Below are positions 34,433-44,392 of a stretch of 64,000 bases of DNA, piece after piece. How positions within the stretch are numbered: position 1 is the first letter of the stretch; each line of letters starts with the position of its first letter. The stretch is from Gammaproteobacteria bacterium (GTDB taxonomy: Bacteria > Pseudomonadota > Gammaproteobacteria > Pseudomonadales > Pseudohongiellaceae), in the NCBI GenBank assembly GCA_002711845.1, contig PASF01000005.1, positions 1 through 64,000 on the forward strand, in the 5' to 3' direction. Below the pieces are notes generated by a model. The model ran no database searches. It worked only from the letters and a program-made list of their open reading frames with translations, and was not told the origin of the DNA. The position numbers and the translations under genes were made by a program.

Positions 34433-34543
34433 ATTGCCTGGAATCTCCAGCAATTCGATAACAACTGCGGCACAGTGACAGTTCGCTCCTCTGGTCGCGA
34501 GCGATTGGTGGTTATAATCGACATGTCTTTTTCACTACTCTCT

Positions 34544-34834
34544 CTACAATACGTTGGCCCAATCTTCGCGTTTATGCCAAATGCGCAAAACGTGAATGGC
34601 ATCATCCAATAGGAGATAGCGCACAATATATGCGCCTGCCGACAAATCTCTGACGATCTCTGGATTTGGGGCACGCTGAACCTTGCGACCCAAGTAGGGA
34701 AGCGTGATTAATGTTGAGATGTCGTCTACCAGCTGCGGACCCATTTTCTGTGCCGCCTCAGGGTTCTTTTCCGCAATGAACTCGCGCAATCGCCTAAGGT
34801 CGGTAACCGCTTCAGGGGTATACAGCAACTTCAT
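34544..34834 (-). CDS. parE: type II toxin, RelE/ParE family
   Basis: A 96-residue toxin. Family landmarks are KLLYTPEAVTDLRRLREFIA, LVDDISTLITLPYLGRKVQ, NPEIVRDLSAGAYIVRYLLL and the C-terminal IHVLRIWHKREDW. ParE-type toxins usually poison DNA gyrase, RelE-type cut mRNA; the YIVRY and (V)LRIWH pattern fits ParE better. The start overlaps the antitoxin stop by four bases (ATGA). This parE is the toxin and is distinct from the topoisomerase IV gene of the same name at 40952. Confidence 0.87.
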   Translation of the reverse strand: MKLLYTPEAVTDLRRLREFIAEKNPEAAQKMGPQLVDDISTLITLPYLGRKVQRAPNPEIVRDLSAGAYIVRYLLLDDAIHVLRIWHKREDWANVL

Positions 34835-35097
34835 CGGTCGGGAAACTGCTTCTCACCGGATCTGCCCCAAGACTTGAGCCATGCCTCAACCTCCTCTGCC
34901 GGCACGCTATTGCCTGACTCGACAGATTCGAGAGCAGGCAAAGTATCAAGCCAACGCCTCTCCTCAATCGCCTGATTCTCAACATAATCCTTAATTGCCT
35001 GATTTATAATCCAGTTTTTGCTGCGACTGGTCTTCCTGGCTATGTCAGCCAATGACTTGTCCAAGTCGTCCTGGAGCCTGATGCTGGTAACACCCAT
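34831..35097 (-). CDS. ribbon-helix-helix antitoxin of the ParE-type toxin
   Basis: An 88-residue protein with an N-terminal RHH fold: MGVTSIRLQDDLDKSLADIA then KTSRSKNWIINQAIKDYVE. The acidic C-terminal tail (ESVESGNSVPAEEVEAWLKS) binds the toxin. ATG at 35097 has GAGGAT upstream; the longer frame adds 27 non-conserved residues. The gene begins 50 bases after the end of the long secreted-protein gene. Confidence 0.87.
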   Translation of the reverse strand: MGVTSIRLQDDLDKSLADIARKTSRSKNWIINQAIKDYVENQAIEERRWLDTLPALESVESGNSVPAEEVEAWLKSWGRSGEKQFPDR

Positions 35098-35146
35098 ATT
35101 CGGATCCTCGCATAGATACAATGTATTACACTGTAGTTCAGGCCAG

Positions 35147-36982
35147 TCAGATTGGCAAGGCAGGAGAGTCCACCGCACTGATCACCCGAAACTGCATCGG
35201 GTCAGTCCCCGGCACCAACACCATCTCCACGTCAAAATAGACCGTGTCGTCGGGGAAGACAAAATAGCCCAGGCGCGGGATCTGCAGGATCAGGCTTTGC
35301 ACATCGTAGATGGCGGCCGGTTCGCGGCTGAACTCATCGACGATGGAGACCAGCTCCAGGGTCAGGTCATGTTTGTCGATGACCCGGAGACTGACCTGGT
35401 AGGTCTGGCCGGCCACATCGACCGACGCAATAAACAACTGACCATAACGGAAGTCCACCTCATCCTTGCTGTGCAAGGCCTGCCCGGTGCCGGTTCTGGC
35501 CGGGCTCTTGACCAGCCAGGTGCCCATGCCATCGTATTGTGTGAAATAGAATGATCCTAACGAGAAGCTGCCCGACATCCCGAATACACTACCCGTATTG
35601 TTCTGCTGCCGGACACCCATGATCACCGTTTGGCCGCCGGGCTCGGGCACGTCAGCCACCATACCCTGACCATAACGCGTTGTCCCACCCGCATGAGCGT
35701 CGACCAGCGTCTCCCCAACGAGGCCCAGCAACGTGCCGGTGACACCATGCAAGTCGCGGTGGCCGCCGAACAGCGCGTAGTCGGGATAATCAAGCTGCGA
35801 CGCATGATTGTGGTTGAGGAACAGTGTTTTGACTTCTTCCGAACTGGCAATGGAATAACCCTCGAAGCGCCCACCGGCTCTGGTTTCCGCCACCACCTGC
35901 GAAAACGACATGCCCTGGCTAACGGACAGAGGTAACCAGTGTTTGCCGGTATTCGGGTCAAGAACAACGTGGCCAGATGGCGAATCGCTTGAGGTGCTCA
36001 ACACCAACGGCTCGCGCGCGGGGATCGCTGGATACACGGCAGGCGTGGGATTGCTCGCAGTGTGCGTGACATTAATATCGATGTCATCGGCATACACATA
36101 CGCGTTTCGCCCAAGCCTGTCTGTGACAATGGCATGAGGGCCCATGATGTTCAGATTACCGGCGAACAGGAAATCGTCCTCATAATAAAGTTGCCGAAAC
36201 AGCACATCAATGCTCTCCCCCTGCTCAAGCGGAAACTGCCCGTGGTACAGGCACTTGAACCGGCAGGAAATTTGCCGGTACGCGTTGACATGACTGCCCA
36301 GGTGACGGTCGGAGCCCAGAATAAAATACCCGACAATCGGTTCATCACCATGATTGTGCAGGGTGCCGGATACTTCAACATGGCGACCAGCGCGCACCGT
36401 GTCCGGGTAGTTCAATGCCAGTGTGGCGTTGATATTCGCCGAACCCGCTTTGGGATTGGTTGTGTCCAACGCGTTGAGCGTCGCGCCATCACCCTGCCCG
36501 TCAGGTGCAACAATCGCGACAAAGTCACGCTGCAGGTGCACGTCATTGATGCTCCTGAACTCAGGACCGGTGAGTTTAAGGCTCATGCTGGACACTCTGT
36601 AGACATGGCCAGCCGGTGCATCGCTGGCCACTGACAACGCATACCAATAGAACTGTGCCGAGGAACCGGGCGGCAGCGGAAAGCCCTGCGACGCATCAAC
36701 CGGGCAAAGTGCCTGCCCGCAGCCGTCGATTATATTCAGTTTCGCAGATGGGCCCGGCTGTCGGTGATTAACGCCATAGCCACCACCACCGTAACGCTCC
36801 ACAGTGATGCCGGAGTCAGCAGGATTGGTAATTTCAATCACCAGTTTGATTTCACCGCCGGGACTGACAAAGCTGCGGTCAGTGACCAGGTCCGCCGTGA
36901 TCGGGCTCTGGGCAATCACCTGCAACGGCAAAAGAATCAGGAGTAGCAGACAATAAGTTCTGGCGGGCCTGAAGAAGTGCAT
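35147..36982 (-). CDS. secreted protein of unknown function
   Basis: A 611-residue exported protein with signal peptide TYCLLLLILLPLQVIA (cleavage before QSP). The middle holds two beta-sandwich-like stretches similar to exported Ig-like domains (ITADLVTDRSFVSPGGEIKL; YPDTVRAGRHVEVSGTLHNH). Around residues 335-395 is a module of the kind seen in many exported PEP-CTERM-like proteins: KHWLPLSVSQGMSFSQVVAE then GGRFEGYSIASSEEVKTLFL. No sortase, PEP or T9SS signal is visible at the C-terminus. Nothing identifies an enzymatic role; neighbours do not help. Confidence 0.7.
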   Translation of the reverse strand: MHFFRPARTYCLLLLILLPLQVIAQSPITADLVTDRSFVSPGGEIKLVIEITNPADSGITVERYGGGGYGVNHRQPGPSAKLNIIDGCGQALCPVDASQGFPLPPGSSAQFYWYALSVASDAPAGHVYRVSSMSLKLTGPEFRSINDVHLQRDFVAIVAPDGQGDGATLNALDTTNPKAGSANINATLALNYPDTVRAGRHVEVSGTLHNHGDEPIVGYFILGSDRHLGSHVNAYRQISCRFKCLYHGQFPLEQGESIDVLFRQLYYEDDFLFAGNLNIMGPHAIVTDRLGRNAYVYADDIDINVTHTASNPTPAVYPAIPAREPLVLSTSSDSPSGHVVLDPNTGKHWLPLSVSQGMSFSQVVAETRAGGRFEGYSIASSEEVKTLFLNHNHASQLDYPDYALFGGHRDLHGVTGTLLGLVGETLVDAHAGGTTRYGQGMVADVPEPGGQTVIMGVRQQNNTGSVFGMSGSFSLGSFYFTQYDGMGTWLVKSPARTGTGQALHSKDEVDFRYGQLFIASVDVAGQTYQVSLRVIDKHDLTLELVSIVDEFSREPAAIYDVQSLILQIPRLGYFVFPDDTVYFDVEMVLVPGTDPMQFRVISAVDSPALPI

Positions 36983-37011
36983 GCGGTTCCGTCCTTAGAA
37001 TATGGTGAGTG

Positions 37012-37578
37012 CTAACCCTTGGGTATCGTCTCTGGCCGGATATAGGGAAACAGGTGCGCCACATAATCCGCCTTGCCAAGTTCGACCTTCTCGCTACGCA
37101 GTATCGAATAAGCCGTCATCAGATGGAAGTAGAACTGGGACAGTGACCAGTCACGGGCATACTGCTCCGCGGTCAGATCCAGAATCATGCCATTGGGAAG
37201 CTCGTGCACGAGTGGCTTATCGGCATCTACATCCAACGCGTCCGGCGCCAGGTCATTCAGCAACGCCATGGTTTCATCAATTCTGGTCTGCGCATCGGCC
37301 AACGACCCGGGTTGTTCACCGGCATTACGCCCTTCTTCCAGCAATTCGCCAATAGCTGCCGGGAAGGCTTCACCCTTGAGCCGGCAGATAGCCTCTTGCA
37401 CCTGGACGCAGGCAAAGCGAATCTGGGTTGCGAGTGGGAACATGTCCGGTGCCAGACGCGCGGATAGCAGAGCGTCGGCCTCTGCGGGTGACAATTGTGT
37501 CTGTGCCTTCTTCAGCCAGCCTGACAGCGAGCCGAGCATTTGTGTGTAGGTTGGCACGAGCAGTGATGTGAGTGACAT
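37012..37578 (-). CDS. DUF1993 family protein
   Basis: A 188-residue helical protein. The start LLVPTYTQMLGSLSGWLKKA, the DMFPLATQIRFACVQVQEAI segment, and the end RDWSLSQFYFHLMTAYSILR with VELGKADYVAHL are characteristic of DUF1993 (DinB-like four-helix bundle). The His residues would be candidate metal ligands. Function unknown. It lies 29 bases upstream of the secreted-protein gene on the same strand and may be co-transcribed with it. Confidence 0.85.
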   Translation of the reverse strand: MSLTSLLVPTYTQMLGSLSGWLKKAQTQLSPAEADALLSARLAPDMFPLATQIRFACVQVQEAICRLKGEAFPAAIGELLEEGRNAGEQPGSLADAQTRIDETMALLNDLAPDALDVDADKPLVHELPNGMILDLTAEQYARDWSLSQFYFHLMTAYSILRSEKVELGKADYVAHLFPYIRPETIPKG

Positions 37579-37695
37579 AAATTTCCTTTAATTAATCCTT
37601 GTTTGTGTGCGACATACCAAGTCAGCAGCATCTGGACTTCCCCAGCCGGACCTCCTATGCTTCAGCCACGCATTTAATAAAAAAAGAGAACCGGT

Positions 37696-38610
37696 ATGCC
37701 TGCACAACAGACACTTCGCTTTGTATTCGTCGCATTGCTGACGCTTTTTCTGCCCATCGCGGCGTTCGCGCAGCAGCCGCCGACAGAACATACCATCAGC
37801 TCAGACGGACATCCACTGGCCCTCTGGGAAAAGTCCGTCGAAAACCCCAAAGGCCACATACTCCTGCATCATGGTCGCACCTGGAGCGCCCTGCCTGATT
37901 TCGATCTCCAGGTGCCCGGCGAAGATCTGTCGCTGATGGAAGGTTTTAATGCCCTGGGCTACAGTGTGTGGGCGCTGGATGCACGGGGTTATGGCGGCAC
38001 ACCCCGCGATGCCAGCGACTGGCATACACCCGACAAGGCAGCGAAAGACCTGGCCATGGTATTGGACTGGTTACAGGCGCGCACCGGCCAACAGATTAAC
38101 GTGTGGGGCTGGTCATATGGCTCCATGGTGGCGCAGCTGACAGCCCAGCGTTATCCCGAGGCGATTCGCAGTGTCACGCTGTTTGGTTACCCAACGGATC
38201 CCGATGTGGAAGTGCCGGTTGCTTCCGGAGAAAGCGAACCTGAACGTCGGACAAATACCGCGGAAGCGGCGGCCTCTGACTTTATTGTGCCTGGCTCAAT
38301 CAGCGAGGCAGCCATTGCCGCCTATGTGGATGCGGCGCTGGCAGCTGACCCGGTCAGGGCTGACTGGAATCAGCTGCATCAGTGGAATGCGCTGGATGGC
38401 GAAGCACTGGATGTGCCTGTGCTGTTGTTACAGGCCGAGTTCGACCCACTGGCAAACACCGATGCACATGCCCGCTTCTTTGTGAAAATTGCCAATCCGA
38501 ATAAGCAGTGGGTCGTGCTTGCCGGTGGTGATCATGCCGCGTTGCTGGAAACGCCTCGGGCCCGGTTGATCAAGGCGTCAGTGGATTTTATTGAGTGGCT
38601 GGAGCTGTAG
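37696..38610 (+). CDS. exported alpha/beta hydrolase
   Basis: A 304-residue serine hydrolase. The signal peptide is LRFVFVALLTLFLPIAAFA (cleavage before QQP). The nucleophile elbow is NVWGWSYGSMVAQL (Gly-x-Ser-x-Gly as GWSYG), the acidic residue is in LLQAEFDPLAN and the His in VLAGGDHAALLE. Upstream, HILLHHGRTWSALPDF provides the oxyanion region (HHG). The substrate is unknown. The last 42 bases are repeated at 34388. The integron-like cassettes begin about 110 bases downstream. Confidence 0.85.
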   Translation: MPAQQTLRFVFVALLTLFLPIAAFAQQPPTEHTISSDGHPLALWEKSVENPKGHILLHHGRTWSALPDFDLQVPGEDLSLMEGFNALGYSVWALDARGYGGTPRDASDWHTPDKAAKDLAMVLDWLQARTGQQINVWGWSYGSMVAQLTAQRYPEAIRSVTLFGYPTDPDVEVPVASGESEPERRTNTAEAAASDFIVPGSISEAAIAAYVDAALAADPVRADWNQLHQWNALDGEALDVPVLLLQAEFDPLANTDAHARFFVKIANPNKQWVVLAGGDHAALLETPRARLIKASVDFIEWLEL

Positions 38611-38718
38611 GCACCACGATAGCAATTGTTTTCAATAGGATTAAAAAGATTTTTATGTATACAGTCGCCCAAGATACGTTCAGACCCACAGTGCTTACAA
38701 TTGATGGGTAGCTCGGGG

Positions 38719-38796
38719 CCCTAACGTCGCCATAAACGGCGCGAGCTTGCGAGCGTCCGGCGACCGCAGGGAGCGAATTTAATAGCCTTGTTAGGC
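38719..38796 (-). repeat. attC-like recombination site 1
   Basis: On the - strand a 78-base element starts GCCTAACAAGG (fits RYYYAAC) and ends GGCGACGTTAGGG (GTTRRRY with one mismatch at the last base). Internal GC-rich arms (GTCGCC/GGCGAC, CGCTCG/CGAGC) can fold as in integron attC sites. It lies directly 3' of the methyltransferase gene, as an attC should. Confidence 0.75.
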
Positions 38797-38806
38797 ATTT
38801 CTTGGC

Positions 38807-39568
38807 CTACCTCTTAACGACGACATAGAACCCGTAGCTAAACCATTTCTTGTATTGCTTATACAGCTTGGCTTCTTGGCGTTCCATAGCTATTAAATCT
38901 TCAACTTCTTGAACGCCTTCGTGGCGAGCAATGAAGCTGGGGGTTCGCGATTCTGTAGGAATATAGTAATTTTCGAGCCAACTTGAAGGTGGAAGTACTG
39001 AATACCCCAACAAATCGTAACCAGCATCTTCCAAAACCTTAATTTTCTCCGATGCGGTAGCTATTTCTGGATACTCAGCCTCCCAATGCGATCGAATTTC
39101 TTCTGGAGGATCTGGATGAAGCCAAGTTATTTCAGAGACAGCAAGGACTCCACCAGTTTTTAAGAATGGCTTCCATAGCTCAATGCCTTTCTTAAAGCCA
39201 ATATTGTATATGGCGCCTTCTGACCAGATAAGATCGAAAGAATTATCTGCAAATGGAAGGGCATCCATAGAGCCCTCCATCGCTTTTATCTTGGCAGATA
39301 CCCCTTCTTGTTCGGCTTTTTGCTTTAGCACAGTTAAAAACTCAGGAAACAAATCAACAGCTGTTATTTCTGCATGGGGGAGGTTTTTGGCTAATACGAT
39401 TGTTGATGCACCTGTACCACACCCAATATCAGCGACTTTAAGCGGAGATGATGTATCAAGCTGAGAATGAGCTAATGCTCTCAACGTCTCTTTTTCGTCG
39501 CCAGGGCCTTGCCGCTCTCCGTCAAGGTGCAAATCGACCATTAAGGAAAATAATAATTCTTCGTTCAT
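38807..39568 (-). CDS. SAM-dependent methyltransferase in an integron-type cassette
   Basis: A 253-residue class I methyltransferase. Motif I is KVADIGCGTGASTIVLAKN, motif II/post I EITAVDLFPEFL, then MEGSMDALPFADNSFDLIWS (motif IV region) and FLKTGGVLAVSEITWLHPD (motif VI region). The target is unknown; small molecules are more likely than DNA. The gene is clearly AT-rich relative to the flanking chromosome. It starts about 29 bases from the preceding attC and ends about ten bases before the next, the layout of a gene cassette. Confidence 0.82.
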   Translation of the reverse strand: MNEELLFSLMVDLHLDGERQGPGDEKETLRALAHSQLDTSSPLKVADIGCGTGASTIVLAKNLPHAEITAVDLFPEFLTVLKQKAEQEGVSAKIKAMEGSMDALPFADNSFDLIWSEGAIYNIGFKKGIELWKPFLKTGGVLAVSEITWLHPDPPEEIRSHWEAEYPEIATASEKIKVLEDAGYDLLGYSVLPPSSWLENYYIPTESRTPSFIARHEGVQEVEDLIAMERQEAKLYKQYKKWFSYGFYVVVKR

Positions 39569-39596
39569 GTGTCAAAGTACTCTTGGATGTGAAGAA

Positions 39597-39680
39597 GCCT
39601 AACGCCGCCAGCACGCGCGGCTTTGCAGTGGAGGCGGAGCCGCAATGAAAAAGGCGTCGCTGTGCCTGGCTTTGTTAGGT
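39597..39680 (-). repeat. attC-like recombination site 2
   Basis: On the - strand an 84-base element begins ACCTAACAAAGCC and ends GGCGGCGTTAGGC, a textbook RYYYAAC ... GTTRRRY pair. The intervening sequence is GC-rich and palindromic (for example GCGGCTCCGCC). It lies between the unknown cassette gene and the methyltransferase cassette, in the same orientation as site 1. Confidence 0.85.
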
Positions 39681-39689
39681 GTTTTCATT

Positions 39690-40286
39690 TTACACCGGAG
39701 CAAAGGCATTGTAACTCGGGTTGTTTTCACCCGACCCCATCTGGAAAAGGTATAGATTTTTATCTCCGACGAGCTTTATAGTATGGGCGTTTAGAAGATT
39801 TACCAAGTCAGTCCGCCACATTGGTAAAGCCGACTGGTAGTAGTCGTAGTCCACTTTTGATCCGAATGGATTGTCAGAGTGTAATATTGCTCCGCATTTC
39901 TCGTACACCTTTACAAATTTTTCTTTTGTCAGATAGTCGTCGGGCCGATCATCCCACTTCATATGTATGCCCGACTCTTTGCTTTTCCTCTGAATTATTG
40001 GTTTCGGATAAAATTCTGGATTAACTCGCTCCATATCTCTGAGCATTAATGATGCGTTCCAGTATTTTGAGAATTTCTCATGTTGTTTGGAAAATTCATC
40101 CAAATTCGCTACCAATGATCCAAAAGCCACGAGCTCTAGAATTTTTCTAATCTGTAAACAGGCGCTTTCGATTGTCGTCGGGACAAAAATGGCATGCGCT
40201 TGTTGAGACATAAACGCATCTACAACTTTTGTTCGGCGCTTGATTTCGATTAGAAGCGCTCGGTACTTATCCTGTGCTTGATCCAT
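39690..40286 (-). CDS. unknown protein in an integron-type cassette
   Basis: A 198-residue mainly helical soluble protein (MDQAQDKYRALLIEIKRRTK; ACLQIRKILELVAFGSLVAN; KFVKVYEKCGAILHSDNPFG). AT-rich coding sequence sets it apart from the chromosome. I do not recognise a family. The helical pattern with a late KCGAILHSDNP segment recalls HEPN-like proteins, but the R-x4-6-H motif is not clear, so I make no claim. ATG at 40286 lies seven bases from a GTTAGGT core site, as usual for the first gene of a cassette. Confidence 0.7.
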   Translation of the reverse strand: MDQAQDKYRALLIEIKRRTKVVDAFMSQQAHAIFVPTTIESACLQIRKILELVAFGSLVANLDEFSKQHEKFSKYWNASLMLRDMERVNPEFYPKPIIQRKSKESGIHMKWDDRPDDYLTKEKFVKVYEKCGAILHSDNPFGSKVDYDYYQSALPMWRTDLVNLLNAHTIKLVGDKNLYLFQMGSGENNPSYNAFAPV

Positions 40287-40292
40287 GTGTAC

Positions 40293-40299
40293 ACCTAAC
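40293..40299 (-). other. attC/attI-type core site GTTAGGT at the cassette boundary
   Basis: On the - strand GTTAGGT, followed directly by the unknown cassette gene. No partner RYYYAAC arm was found on its far side within about 100 bases, so it is either a bare junction, a degenerate attC or the point of insertion. It is adjacent to the perfect hairpin ATCGTGCG-CA-CGCACGAT at 40306-40323. Confidence 0.5.
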
Positions 40300-40486
40300 A
40301 TTTGTATCGTGCGCACGCACGATTAACGGACATTTCTGCACGACATGTCAATACAACCCTACCTGAACGACTCAACTTAAACCTCTGATCCTTTTAAATT
40401 GTATCCGCCAGGTATCCAAAAAGCCTCGTTCAGCGTGCCGCCGCATATCATGACTGGCGTGCACGCACACTATCTCAGTCGCGCTA

Positions 40487-40945
40487 TCAGGCAAGCGCCT
40501 TGGTCATAAACAAACTATTAGGATCATCAACATAACCCCCAAACGGCCCACATTCACCGAACCCAAAGTTGGCATACAACTTCCGTGCCGGCTCAAAGAA
40601 CACCATAGATCCGGTTTCCAGACTGACCTGTTTATAACCAGCCTGTTTTGCTTCGTGGATTATGTGAGTCAGGATTCGGGCAGCAACGCCCTGGCGCAGG
40701 TAGGGCTGCGCGGTTTTCATTGATTTGATTTCGACGTGGTCGGCGGACAGGCGCTTTAATGCGCCGATGCCGGCTAGGGTGTCATCGTCCCACAGTGCCC
40801 AGACGCTTATGTCTGGGCCGCGCAAACCGGACAGATCGAGCGCATGTCGGCTCTCTGAGGGGGCCGTTGGTTCCATGGCAGCGAGATGCTCGTGGATCAA
40901 GGCAATGACCTGGGGGCTATTCAGGTTGTCCGGTTTTATGTCCAA
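40487..40945 (-). CDS. GNAT family N-acetyltransferase
   Basis: A 152-residue acetyltransferase. Motif A is KSMKTAQPYLRQGVAARILTHI, with the QxxG(V/I)A pattern as RQGVAA, then VSLETGSMVFFEPARKLYANFGF (motif B). The latter resembles the PhnO/YsnE-like family. The substrate is unknown. It ends upstream of the cassette region and starts 6 bases after the stop of the topoisomerase gene on the same strand, so it may be the last gene of that operon. Confidence 0.85.
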   Translation of the reverse strand: MDIKPDNLNSPQVIALIHEHLAAMEPTAPSESRHALDLSGLRGPDISVWALWDDDTLAGIGALKRLSADHVEIKSMKTAQPYLRQGVAARILTHIIHEAKQAGYKQVSLETGSMVFFEPARKLYANFGFGECGPFGGYVDDPNSLFMTKALA

Positions 40946-40951
40946 AGGCGT

Positions 40952-42877
<1,926 letters not shown>

Positions 42878-42946
42878 TTACTACCTTTTCTTTTATTCTG
42901 TGTCTGACGTTAAATAAATATGGCTGAGCAAGCTGATCAATGTCGA

Positions 42947-43810
42947 TTAATAACCGCCAGCGCTTTGATCCACCTCGACGGTGTAGTCCTGCAAGCGCTC
43001 AACCGCCGACTCAATCCGCCCATCCGCGTGCAGATCAAACCACCGATACGCCGGGCAGCGCAGATCCAGCGCGAAGTCTTCAACGCCGGGCTTGAACTGG
43101 ATGCAGGTAGAAGGCGTGCAATAAAAACGCTGGCCGTGTGCCTCAAAATCCAGCGTCTGGTGGATATGGCCGTAGACCACACCGCGCACGCTGTCATGGC
43201 GCTTCAGGATGTCGAGGAAGGCCTGGGCGTTGTGCAGGCCGATGTCCTGCATCCAGCCGGCGGTGCCGGGGATGGGGTTATGGTGCAGGCATACCAGCGA
43301 GTGCTCGACTCTTTGTTCGCTAGCGGCGCTATCATCGCTGCCGGCTCTCTTTCCGCTGCCGGCGCTGGCCAGGCTGGCTTCCAGGTGCGCCAGTTCGTGG
43401 TCGGACAGCAGACCGTGGACTTCACCCGGCACACTGGTATCGAGCATGATGATCTGCCAGTTGCCCAGTTGCACACGCTCCATAAAGGCAGCCTTGAAGG
43501 CGGGCGTGCTGGTCATTACCCGGCGGCTGTCATGGTTGCCGGGAATCCAGCAAAACGGGGCGTTCAGGGTAGCGATGGTGTCGGCAAAACGCTGATAGGC
43601 CTCGACCGAGGCATCCTGGGCGATATCGCCGGTGGCCACGATCCAGTCGGGGTCGGGTTGCTGGCGGGCGATCAGGTCGACTACCTGCACAAAACTGTCC
43701 TGCGTATTGAGCCCCAGCAGCGCCCCGGCGGGGTCCCGGTACAGATGCGTGTCCGTGATCTGTATCAGTCGCAGTGGTCGAGCCCGGTCATCCCTTGTCT
43801 TTGTCTGCAT
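42947..43810 (-). CDS. cpdA: 3',5'-cyclic AMP phosphodiesterase
   Basis: A 287-residue metallophosphoesterase with the full ligand set: RLIQITDTHLYRD (D-x-H), IVATGDIAQDASVEAY (GD), FCWIPGNHDSRRV (GNHD), LVCLHHNPIPGTAG (H) and VYGHIHQTLDFEAHG (GHxH). It hydrolyses cAMP and so tunes CRP-dependent gene expression. A short low-complexity insertion (SAGSGKRAGSDDSAA) lies between the GNHD and LHH motifs. It is three bases after the end of the upstream DUF1249 gene and about 75 bases before parE. Confidence 0.9.
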   Translation of the reverse strand: MQTKTRDDRARPLRLIQITDTHLYRDPAGALLGLNTQDSFVQVVDLIARQQPDPDWIVATGDIAQDASVEAYQRFADTIATLNAPFCWIPGNHDSRRVMTSTPAFKAAFMERVQLGNWQIIMLDTSVPGEVHGLLSDHELAHLEASLASAGSGKRAGSDDSAASEQRVEHSLVCLHHNPIPGTAGWMQDIGLHNAQAFLDILKRHDSVRGVVYGHIHQTLDFEAHGQRFYCTPSTCIQFKPGVEDFALDLRCPAYRWFDLHADGRIESAVERLQDYTVEVDQSAGGY

Positions 43811-43813
43811 AGT

Positions 43814-44389
43814 TCATCCGATGCACAGAAAATCCGCCGCACGCGCACTGATACCTGAACTTAAGCACAGGCGCAGCCACTCAGCCAGAAATTCATTTAT
43901 CTGCCTCTTTTCGTCCTGATGGTACATACCGGCATTGGGAACGGCGCACCTGGCAGGTATCTGTCTGTGACCCTGGTAACTGATCGGTTCAGCGGTGCTG
44001 GCATCGTGGTACATCCTGACCACAATGACCGGCGCCGGGCTCCAGGCAGGGAATCCGCTTTGTACCTGGATCTGCAGTGTGCTGGTGTAGGCAAATGCCT
44101 CCAGCAAGGTCACTTTGATCCGGATCGGGGGACGACCCGCGTGGTTTTGAGCTCCCTGGCTGCCAGAGCCTATCAGGAACTCCCATTCTTTTTTGTCGTC
44201 CTGCTCACAGTTTGGAGAATCTGCTGAGAGCTTTCCATCCAACCGGCCACTGCCTTTTGATCTATTGGATTCTAGTGCAGGGATCAGCGTTAGTAAACGA
44301 ATATAGTTCTGGTCGCAGGTGCGCATGTATTCGGCCAGATCAACACGGTAGCGCGAACGTTCAAGGACTTTGTCGAGAATTGCTGTCAT
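43814..44389 (-). CDS. yqiB: DUF1249 family protein (YqiB-like)
   Basis: A 191-residue protein whose start (RYRVDLAEYMRTCDQNYIRL, LTLIPAL) and later EAFAYTSTLQIQVQ, VRMYHDASTAEPISYQGHRQ and PNAGMYHQDEKRQINEFLAEW match YqiB/DUF1249. It is somewhat longer than E. coli YqiB because of a charged insertion around residues 40-75. Function unknown. It sits between nudF and cpdA, three bases from each, a strong operon signature. Confidence 0.85.
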   Translation of the reverse strand: MTAILDKVLERSRYRVDLAEYMRTCDQNYIRLLTLIPALESNRSKGSGRLDGKLSADSPNCEQDDKKEWEFLIGSGSQGAQNHAGRPPIRIKVTLLEAFAYTSTLQIQVQSGFPAWSPAPVIVVRMYHDASTAEPISYQGHRQIPARCAVPNAGMYHQDEKRQINEFLAEWLRLCLSSGISARAADFLCIG

Positions 44390-44392
44390 GGC

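Noticed and set aside
39690-40286. HEPN toxin
   Set aside because: The fold looks helical but the R-x4-6-H motif is not convincing.
38611-40486. Integron integrase gene in or beside the cassettes
   Set aside because: No frame with tyrosine-recombinase motifs was seen in the window.
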